From: CAYRIY01 sp964424335
GTDB lineage: Bacteria > Bacillota > Limnochordia > DTU080 > RSA5
Reading direction: 5' to 3'
Assembly (NCBI GenBank): GCA_964424335.1
Contig: CAYRIY010000142.1
Span: 1 to 7,329, forward strand
Length of the DNA: 7,329 nucleotides
This document shows positions 1 to 5,245 of the stretch, piece after piece. The position numbers and the translations under genes were made by a program. Every line of letters begins with the position of its first letter. Position 1 is the first letter of the stretch. The notes below the pieces were generated by a model that searched no databases, had not been told where the DNA came from, and saw nothing but the letters and a program-made list of their open reading frames with translations.

Positions 1-57
1 GTCCTGACTCTCAGAGCCTTCCAGGAAAAGACCTGCTAAACGGCGGCGGCGATGATG

Positions 58-124
58 ACTATGAGCCAAATTCGTAAGCGTCGACGAGTCGACGCGGTTT
101 TCTGGACGACCCATGGCTCATAGT
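58..124. repeat. Long inverted repeat with 11-bp perfect arms
   Basis: The arm ACTATGAGCCA at 58-68 is the exact reverse complement of TGGCTCATAGT at 114-124. The 45-bp interior carries a second, tighter inverted repeat at 78-95. Together they could form a two-tier hairpin or cruciform. No T-run follows the outer arm on either strand, so it does not look like an intrinsic terminator. It could be a regulator-binding region, an RNA structure or a recombination site. The symmetry is read directly; the function is unknown. Confidence 0.6.
78..95. repeat. 8-bp perfect inverted repeat with 2-nt spacer
   Basis: GCGTCGAC (78-85) and GTCGACGC (88-95) are perfect reverse complements separated by GA. 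Each arm contains the self-complementary hexamer GTCGAC, so the site is also a direct repeat of GTCGAC with an 8-bp period. The small spacer favours a protein-binding palindrome over an RNA hairpin. It sits inside the larger inverted repeat at 58-124 but is not centred on it. No known factor is assigned. Confidence 0.6.
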
Positions 125-333
125 GTATCCTCAGACGACCGGTTGACCGATATGTACTGCCGGAGCGCCAACTGTCCCAAACCTGATCGTGCGAGGCCGA
201 CTGCCAAGGGCGCTTTTTTCAAGACGCCTTCGCCGTAGGCGGATCAAAAACCGAGGGCTGCAAGCATCCGTCTCGTGGTAAACGAGCTCTGGCCTATGTC
301 AAGACTCGAGCCTAGCCACTGGACTCAAAGGAT

Positions 334-346
334 ATTCCCAGGGAAT
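334..346. repeat. Perfect 13-bp palindrome upstream of the regulator gene
   Basis: ATTCCC-A-GGGAAT is perfectly symmetric about base 340. It lies 10 bp before the LacI-type operator at 357-370 and 57 bp before the TTG start of the regulator, within the probable promoter region. Its bases differ from the LacI-type operators, so if it is a binding site it would serve another protein. Only the symmetry is seen. Confidence 0.4.
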
Positions 347-356
347 GGCGAATTTC

Positions 357-370
357 GTAACCGCTAACGG
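357..370. promoter_or_regulatory. Predicted LacI-family operator O1 (autoregulatory)
   Basis: GTAACCGCTAACGG is centred on a CG step, as is usual for LacI-family operators. It matches the site at 1581-1594 in 13 of 14 bases, differing only at the fifth position (C versus G). An overlapping exact inverted repeat, AACCG-CTAA-CGGTT, spans 359-372. It lies 33 bp before the regulator's start, where bound protein could block transcription of its own gene. The similarity to the second site is seen; binding by the adjacent regulator is inferred. Confidence 0.65.
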
Positions 371-390
371 TTTTTGCCGAAACGAACCTT

Positions 391-394
391 GGAG
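391..394 (+). promoter_or_regulatory. Ribosome binding site supporting a TTG start
   Basis: GGAG ends nine bases before the TTG at 404. This is good SD spacing and is the main reason for choosing the TTG over an internal GTG at 485, which has only a GGAAGGG run about 14 bases away. Confidence 0.55.
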
Positions 395-403
395 TTGTAG
401 CGA

Positions 404-1510
404 TTGAACGACGGCACAGGAGCGGCACGAGGGCGAAATCGTGGCACGGCCGGTCGCCAGGCGGGAAGGGCGTCCAAGCCCCAAGTGACCATCTACGATG
501 TTGCGAGGGATGCCGGCGTCTCCTTCGGCACCGTCTCGAGGGTGCTGAACGGTCGGCGGGATGTGAGCGAAAAAACCCGTGCAAGGGTCTTGGAGAGCAT
601 CCAGCGGCTCAATTACGTCAGCCACCCCTTCGCCAGAGGATTGGCGCGCCGGAGTACGGGGCTTGTCGGCTTTGTGTCCGGTGGCGCTCGTTCGAGCGGA
701 GACCGCCACTCGTACTACGCCCTTGAAATGCAGCAGGGCGTCTTGCGGGGCGCAGGCGATGCGGGTTACAACGTCGTGATTCTCGACCCCGAAAACGCGC
801 ACCCAAAGACGATCGAAAGCTTTTCGCGGCTTGTCGAGGGCGTCATCGTCCGAGGAAACATGCCGGACGTGTTGAAAGAGCAGCTCGACCCAAAGGTGCC
901 GGTGGTCGGGATCAATTCGCCGAACGTGCAGCCCAGCGTGCGTGTGGACCACGAGAGCGGCGCGCGCGAGGCGGTCTTGCACTTGGTTGAACTCGGCCAC
1001 CGCAGGATCGCCCTCGTCCCGGGAACGGGCAGAGGAGCGTCGTCCGCAAGGCTAGCGCGTGAGGCGGCGTATCGATCCGTGCTCGACCAGTGCAATTTGG
1101 CGTACGACCCAGCGCTACACTCAGATTCCATCGACATCAACAAACCGCATAAGCTCCATCGCGTGCTCGACGGCTTCTTGTCGCTGGACGATCCTCCTAC
1201 GGCGATTTTCGTCGGCGGGGATACATTGGCTCTGGAGACCATAAATTATCTTGCTGAGCGAGGAATCAGGGTTCCGGGCGACATCTCGATCGTGGGTTCG
1301 TCCGACCTTCCGATCGGCGCGCTTGCGTTGCCGTCGCTCTCGACGGTGCACATTCCCCTGGCTAAGATGGCTGAGCGGGCGGCGGAGATGCTCGCTGAGC
1401 TGATCAGGGATCCCTCCACCGCAATTGCCGACGAATCGTTCACGACGCGCCTCATCGTACGGGGCAGCAGTGGGCCTCCGAGCGGGTGCCGCAAAGAAGC
1501 TAGCCCTTAA
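404..1510 (+). CDS. LacI/GalR-family transcriptional regulator
   Basis: This 368-residue protein has the classic LacI layout. A helix-turn-helix spans residues about 28-50 (VTIYDVARDAGVSFGTVSRV), followed by the hinge region to about residue 85 with its minor-groove leucine near L80. A periplasmic-binding-like effector domain covers about 86-355. Conserved effector-domain features are visible: R219 in the R-x-x-A-Y segment, D273 in GGDTLAL, and RVPGDISIVGSSD near 289-301. It should bind operator DNA as a dimer and be released by a small sugar ligand. The recognition helix begins F-G where family members usually carry other residues, which may match the unusual operators. The first 25 residues are a basic, Gly/Arg-rich extension; a GTG at 485 (V28) would remove it. 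Operators lie before this gene and before the next one, implying autoregulation and control of the three-gene operon. The ligand is unknown. Confidence 0.93.
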   Translation: MNDGTGAARGRNRGTAGRQAGRASKPQVTIYDVARDAGVSFGTVSRVLNGRRDVSEKTRARVLESIQRLNYVSHPFARGLARRSTGLVGFVSGGARSSGDRHSYYALEMQQGVLRGAGDAGYNVVILDPENAHPKTIESFSRLVEGVIVRGNMPDVLKEQLDPKVPVVGINSPNVQPSVRVDHESGAREAVLHLVELGHRRIALVPGTGRGASSARLAREAAYRSVLDQCNLAYDPALHSDSIDINKPHKLHRVLDGFLSLDDPPTAIFVGGDTLALETINYLAERGIRVPGDISIVGSSDLPIGALALPSLSTVHIPLAKMAERAAEMLAELIRDPSTAIADESFTTRLIVRGSSGPPSGCRKEASP

Positions 1511-1512
1511 GT

Positions 1513-1533
1513 GTAAGAGCGGGCCCGTTTTAC
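1513..1533. repeat. Weak inverted repeat after the regulator gene
   Basis: The self-complementary CGGGCCCG (1520-1527) is flanked by GTAA (1513-1516) and TTAC (1530-1533), with TTTT directly after the GC core. It begins 2 bp after the regulator's stop, where a terminator would be useful. The core has no loop, so an RNA stem would be short; terminator function is uncertain. Confidence 0.25.
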
Positions 1534-1580
1534 TGACGGACACGGCCACGCCTCAAAAAACGGATTGTCCACGTTGAACT

Positions 1581-1594
1581 GTAAGCGCTAACGG
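1581..1594. promoter_or_regulatory. Predicted LacI-family operator O2 for the glycan operon
   Basis: GTAAGCGCTAACGG is near-palindromic around its central CG: within the first 12 bases, five of six half-site positions pair. It matches the site before the regulator gene in 13 of 14 bases and resembles the general TGTAAGCGNT-type LacI-family and catabolite-response operators. It lies 43 bp before the GTG start of the first operon gene. A poor -35-like TTGTCC at 1565-1570 would place the -10 inside the operator, consistent with repression by occlusion, but that promoter is not convincing by itself. Confidence 0.72.
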
Positions 1595-1637
1595 ACCGCA
1601 GTTGTTCCTACGGACGGTCAGGAAAGGATACTGACGA

Positions 1638-2858
1638 GTGAAGATCGAGCTTAAGCCGTACACCATGCACGACCCCGGCGTCCCGGTTTATCAGATTACT
1701 CCGAGCGACGGATTTTACATTCACACATTTTACGACGTCTCTCCGTGGAGCCCGTCGGGGCGCTACCTCGTCGCATTGCGGCTGCCCTTCCAAGATCGAG
1801 AACCGGGGCCGGACGATCCCGCGGAGATCTTTCTCTTGGACTTCTTTGACCTCGAGATTCGCCACGTGTACACCACGACGGGGTGGGGAATGCAAACGGC
1901 CGCGCACCAAATGTGGGGAGCGACCGATCGGTACTTGTACTTCAACGACAAGCGAGACGGTCTGCCGGTCGGAGTCCGTTATGACTTGGAGCAAGACAGG
2001 GCGGAGATCTTTGACTACCCGTTTTATCAAGTCGCTCCCGATGGATCGCACGCGGTCTCTCCCTCCTTGATCGGCATCAACAAGACCCAACCGGGCTACG
2101 GAGTCTCGGTCGCCCCTGAGTTTGACCGCCCAAACCGCCCCGGCGCCCCGGATGACGACGGGTTTTGGAGGGTCGACCTTGCGACGGGAGAACGTTCGTT
2201 ATTGGTCAGTTTCAAACAGGTCGCAGACCTTTTGGAGGAGGCCGGTGAGGTCGTCGAAGGGACGTACTACGGCTTTCACGTCAAGTTCAACCCCCAACAG
2301 ACGCGCCTCATGCTCGTCGTCCGAACGGTTGGAACAGAAAAAGGCTGGAATCCGATGCTGTTCACGTGCAACGTGGACGGCTCCGATCTGCGGCTCGTCA
2401 TTCCATACCGGCGGTGGAAGCTGGGGGGACACCACCCCGACTGGCATCCAAACGGCGAGCGGATCGTGATGAACCTCGCAGACGCCTCGGGCGCTTTGCG
2501 GTTTCACGAGTTTGGCTACGACGGCACGTGGGAGAGGATCATCGCTCCCTCCGTCGTTGCGTCCGGCCACCCCACCTATAGCAAGAATGGGCGGTTCCTG
2601 ATCACGGACGCGTATCCAAAGGAGCCCGTCTGCAAGGACGGCCTCGTGCCGATTAGGCTTATCGACATCGAGAAAAACACCGAAGAGACGCTCCTTTGGA
2701 TATGGACGCTCGGGATCTACGGCGGTCCGCTCAGACTCGACCCGCATCCCGCTTGGAACCGCGAGGGCGATCAGATCTGCTTCAACGGAGCGCCGGATGG
2801 CGCCCGTCAGCTCTTCATGGCCGATCTGTCCTCACGTCCCGACGTGATTCAAAAATAA
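1638..2858 (+). CDS. PL22-like seven-bladed beta-propeller protein (putative uronide lyase)
   Basis: This 406-residue protein has no signal peptide and seven PD40/WD40-like strand motifs, starting near residues 32, 91, 130, 213, 265, 310 and 368. Examples are WSPSGRYLVALR, HHPDWHPNGERIVMN and HPAWNREGDQICF. The pattern, and histidines at matching places (H214, H266, H311, H370), resemble oligogalacturonide lyases of family PL22, which cleave unsaturated or short uronides by beta-elimination with a Mn-type metal. From memory of the Yersinia enzyme, the last-blade motif is H-P-H-P; here it is D368-P-H370-P, so one metal ligand may be Asp. The start is GTG with GGAAAGG ten bases upstream. It is the first gene of the operon, preceded by the O2 operator, and a sulfatase follows after 14 bp. 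A non-catalytic TolB-like propeller is the alternative; fold confidence is high, lyase activity is inferred. Confidence 0.7.
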   Translation: MKIELKPYTMHDPGVPVYQITPSDGFYIHTFYDVSPWSPSGRYLVALRLPFQDREPGPDDPAEIFLLDFFDLEIRHVYTTTGWGMQTAAHQMWGATDRYLYFNDKRDGLPVGVRYDLEQDRAEIFDYPFYQVAPDGSHAVSPSLIGINKTQPGYGVSVAPEFDRPNRPGAPDDDGFWRVDLATGERSLLVSFKQVADLLEEAGEVVEGTYYGFHVKFNPQQTRLMLVVRTVGTEKGWNPMLFTCNVDGSDLRLVIPYRRWKLGGHHPDWHPNGERIVMNLADASGALRFHEFGYDGTWERIIAPSVVASGHPTYSKNGRFLITDAYPKEPVCKDGLVPIRLIDIEKNTEETLLWIWTLGIYGGPLRLDPHPAWNREGDQICFNGAPDGARQLFMADLSSRPDVIQK

Positions 2859-2859
2859 T

Positions 2860-2864
2860 GGGAG
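2860..2864 (+). promoter_or_regulatory. Ribosome binding site that sets the sulfatase start
   Basis: GGGAG lies eight bases before the ATG at 2873. An in-frame ATG at 2858 overlaps the preceding TAA but would contain this SD within its coding sequence and has none of its own. The second ATG also gives the typical sulfatase N-terminus MRPNILLITTD. Confidence 0.6.
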
Positions 2865-2872
2865 ACGAACCG

Positions 2873-4330
2873 ATGCGGCCCAACATTTTGCTCATCACAA
2901 CCGACACGCAGCGCGTCGACACGATTTCGGCCATGGGAAACCCTCATGCGCTCTCGCCCAACCTCGATCGCCTAGTTGCAGAAGGGGTGACGTTCGACGA
3001 AGCGTATACGAGCTCGCCCGTGTGCAGCCCGGCGCGCACGAGTCTGCTCACCGGGCTGCACGCGCCGGTCCACGGGGTCATCGAAAATGGATACGGGTGG
3101 ACCGGCGACTTCACGCCCTTTACAGACCTGCTCGCGAACGCAGGGTATACGAACATCATGGTGGGCAAGACGCACTTTGGACCGACGCCCGACTCCTTTC
3201 ACGAGCAGGTCATCGTCAAGGGGAAAAAGTCGGGAACGGGCGATGACCCGTACTCCGAACGGCTGAGGGCCGCAGGGTACGAGAAAGTCTCCACGCATCC
3301 CAATCCGATCCCTGAGGATCTGTTTGAGCCGGCGTTCGTCGTCGATGCGACGATCGACGCGATCGGGCGGACGATGGACAAGGCGAGCGGTCCGTTTTTT
3401 GCCTGGTGCTCGATCCTCTGCCCCCATGGGCCCCTCGACCCGCCCGGCAGGTGGGCCGGTGCGTACGACGGCGTGCCGCTTCCAAAGCTTCGCTACCGCC
3501 CAGGTGAGGTGGCGAGCCACCCGCGCCACCTCAAGGAGTTGCTCGGGCTGACCGATGGCCGCCCGCAAGCGCCGGCGTTCGACGAGAACGACGAGCCTCG
3601 CTTTGACGTCATCGATCCAATCCGGCGTCTTTATTACGGCCTTTCGGCTTACTGTGACGATCAGGTCGGCCGCCTCATTCGCTACCTCGATGAATCGGGG
3701 CTTCGCGACGACACGCTCGTCATCTTCACGTCGGATCACGGTACGGAGCTTTTTGACCACGGATTCTACGACAAACACAACTACTACGACGCCTCGTGGC
3801 GGGTGCCCCTCATCATGAGCATGCCGGGGAGCCTGCCCCAAGGCGAGCGGCGGGATTTTGCCATTTGGAACGACCTCACCGCGACCATCCTCGCGGCCGC
3901 CGGCGTCGACTCACCCTACGTGCAGGGCTTTGATCTGTTGGCCAGCGCCTCCGGGCGCGATGCTCCACCGCGGCGCTGCGCCGTAGCGGCGCTTTACAAG
4001 TCGTGCGCCCTCGCGACGAAGCGCTGGAAACTCGAGTATTACTTTGAAGAGGGCCGGGGTCGCCTATTTGACCGGGAGCGCGATGTTGACGAGCTGAACG
4101 ATTTGTGGAACGATCCCGACGTGCGCGGCCTGAGGGACGAGCTCCTGACCGCCCTGTTGACCTGGCGGGCCGATCTGACGGACGTCGAGGGCAGCCACCG
4201 CACCATCCGGGGCGGCGGCCGGGTAGCAAGGCGTGTCGCCACGTTGCGCGCCAACGCGCGTGGAACCGATGCCGATCGCCGGCTCGATGACGCGGTCAGC
4301 TCGATCCTGGACCGGTGGCACGCTCGATGA
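2873..4330 (+). CDS. Formylglycine-type (S1-family) sulfatase
   Basis: The 485-residue protein begins MRPNILLITTD, a typical sulfatase beta-strand whose D11 should bind the metal. The signature C51-S-P-A-R55 fits C-x-P-x-R, so C51 is expected to be oxidised to formylglycine by a maturation enzyme not encoded here. Other expected active-site residues are visible: K99 and H101 in VGKTHFG, H185 in CPHGPLDP, D288-H289 in TSDHG, and K301 in DKHNYYDASWRVPLI. It should hydrolyse a sulfate ester, probably on a sugar. There is no signal peptide, so it likely acts in the cytoplasm on imported oligosaccharide. The residue after D11 is Thr where many sulfatases have a second Asp. The C-terminal 50 residues are Arg-rich and poorly conserved-looking. 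The gene sits 14 bp after the propeller gene and overlaps the next by four bases. A phosphonate or phosphodiester hydrolase of the same superfamily is less likely. Confidence 0.88.
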   Translation: MRPNILLITTDTQRVDTISAMGNPHALSPNLDRLVAEGVTFDEAYTSSPVCSPARTSLLTGLHAPVHGVIENGYGWTGDFTPFTDLLANAGYTNIMVGKTHFGPTPDSFHEQVIVKGKKSGTGDDPYSERLRAAGYEKVSTHPNPIPEDLFEPAFVVDATIDAIGRTMDKASGPFFAWCSILCPHGPLDPPGRWAGAYDGVPLPKLRYRPGEVASHPRHLKELLGLTDGRPQAPAFDENDEPRFDVIDPIRRLYYGLSAYCDDQVGRLIRYLDESGLRDDTLVIFTSDHGTELFDHGFYDKHNYYDASWRVPLIMSMPGSLPQGERRDFAIWNDLTATILAAAGVDSPYVQGFDLLASASGRDAPPRRCAVAALYKSCALATKRWKLEYYFEEGRGRLFDRERDVDELNDLWNDPDVRGLRDELLTALLTWRADLTDVEGSHRTIRGGGRVARRVATLRANARGTDADRRLDDAVSSILDRWHAR

Positions 4331-5205
4331 TCGTGCGTCGGCTGGAAGGCAACCCCATCATCCGTCCGGATATGGATGGGCGCATGGGCGCCAACATCAA
4401 CGGGCCTTCGCTCCTTCAGGTCCCCCACTGGGTGAAGGATCCGCTCGGCAAGTACTACCTCTACTTCGCGCACCACAGCGGCACGTACATCCGCCTGGCG
4501 TATGCCGACAGCCTGGAGGGACCGTGGCAAACCTATGAGCCCGGCACGCTGCAACTGGATCAGACAGGCCTAACGGGACACGTGGCCTCACCTGACCTTC
4601 ACGTGGACCACGAGCGCAGGCGGATCGTCATGTTCTACCACGCGGCGTTTAGGAAAGGCAGACCGCCCCAAGTGACGCAGCGGGCGCATTCCGAGGACGG
4701 CATTCACTTTGAGACCGATCAAAGGGACCTGGGAAAGGCGTACTGGCGTGTGTTTTGTTGGCGGGAGCGCTACTTTGCCATCGCAAAGCCGGGCAAGCTC
4801 TTTCGTTCGATTGACGGGTCCTTGTGGGGCGAGTTTGAGGAGGGGCCGCAGATTTTCCCCGATGAGGATCGCCTGCGGCACCTGGCGGTGGACGTTCAGG
4901 ACGACACATTGTGGGTGTACTACTCGCGCATCGGCGACTGCCCTGAGCGGATATTGAGAAGCGCGGTTCCCCTGGGCCCGGACTGGCGGAACTGGACTCC
5001 AAGTGAGCCGGAGGAGGTGCTCGCGCCGTCTCATGAGTGGGAGGGGGGCGAGTTGCCGCTCGAGGCCTCTCGAGGGGGACAGATCAACGTTCCAGTCCGC
5101 CAACTGCGCGATCCTGCCATCTACCGGGAAGGTGATCGCACGTATTTGCTCTATTCCGTCGCCGGGGAGCGGGGGATCGCTGTTGCCGAGATTTTTGAAG
5201 ACTGA
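4327..5205 (+). CDS. GH43-like five-bladed beta-propeller glycosidase (family uncertain)
   Basis: This 292-residue protein looks like the five-bladed propeller superfamily of GH43, GH32, GH62 and GH117. Typical elements are GKYYLYFAHHSGTYIRLAYA with SLEGPW (41-67), HVASPDLHVD (85-94), RRRIVMFYHA (97-106) and RDPAIYREGDRTYLLYSVAG (261-280). It probably removes or binds a sugar residue of the operon's substrate. GH43 enzymes usually have a catalytic Asp in a DP motif of blade one; the corresponding stretch here is NINGPS (23-28), with no Asp. D90, E242, E247 and D262 are candidate acids. No signal peptide is present. The ATG overlaps the sulfatase stop as ATGA, with GGTGG eight bases before it, suggesting translational coupling. 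A GTG at 4315 would add four residues. Fold likely, substrate unknown. Confidence 0.72.
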   Translation: MIVRRLEGNPIIRPDMDGRMGANINGPSLLQVPHWVKDPLGKYYLYFAHHSGTYIRLAYADSLEGPWQTYEPGTLQLDQTGLTGHVASPDLHVDHERRRIVMFYHAAFRKGRPPQVTQRAHSEDGIHFETDQRDLGKAYWRVFCWRERYFAIAKPGKLFRSIDGSLWGEFEEGPQIFPDEDRLRHLAVDVQDDTLWVYYSRIGDCPERILRSAVPLGPDWRNWTPSEPEEVLAPSHEWEGGELPLEASRGGQINVPVRQLRDPAIYREGDRTYLLYSVAGERGIAVAEIFED

Positions 5206-5245
5206 ACGCCACAGCTGACATACGCGCGTCACGAACGCATCGTTC
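5206..5245. other. Short convergent intergenic gap
   Basis: Forty bases separate the stop of the last operon gene from the stop of the minus-strand lipoprotein gene. I see no clear stem followed by a T-run on either strand, so any termination between these convergent units is not explained by a visible hairpin. Confidence 0.5.

Larger units (their letters stand above)
1..333. other. Intergenic or gene-terminal region without a convincing gene
   Basis: No reading frame here looks like a protein of useful length. One plus-strand frame is open from the window edge and stops at 75-77 (TAA). Its tail reads LPGKDLLNGGGDDDYEPNS and could be the C-terminus of an upstream gene, but 24 codons are too few to judge. 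A minus-strand frame from an ATG at 114 is open to the window edge but has no SD sequence. The stretch contains the inverted repeats listed separately. A GC-rich run followed by six T residues (about 209-219) is not preceded by a convincing stem, so it is not called a terminator. Confidence 0.5.

Noticed and set aside
3..77. C-terminal tail of an upstream gene in the third frame
   Set aside because: Only 24 codons are visible, and another frame also stays open to a stop at 37-39. There is no basis to choose, so it is mentioned but not called.
190..256. Possible terminator around GGGCGCTTTTTT and CGCCTTCGCCGTAGGCG
   Set aside because: The T-run is not directly preceded by a stable stem, and the 5-bp hairpin downstream is not followed by T residues on either strand.
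299..1000. Long minus-strand open frame of 233 codons antisense to the LacI gene
   Set aside because: It is covered by a clear LacI-family gene on the plus strand, has no recognisable domain, and has the composition expected of a shadow frame in GC-rich DNA.
1536..1615. Three copies of ACGGAC between the regulator and the operon
   Set aside because: A hexamer this short recurs easily in GC-rich DNA, and the spacing is irregular.
2696..2872. N-terminal extension of the sulfatase frame
   Set aside because: It overlaps the end of the propeller gene, is Arg/Ser-rich, and precedes a well-placed SD and the normal sulfatase N-terminus.
2972..3841. Minus-strand open frame of 289 codons inside the sulfatase gene
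   Set aside because: The plus strand encodes all sulfatase active-site motifs here. The antisense product is Arg/Val-rich with no family resemblance.
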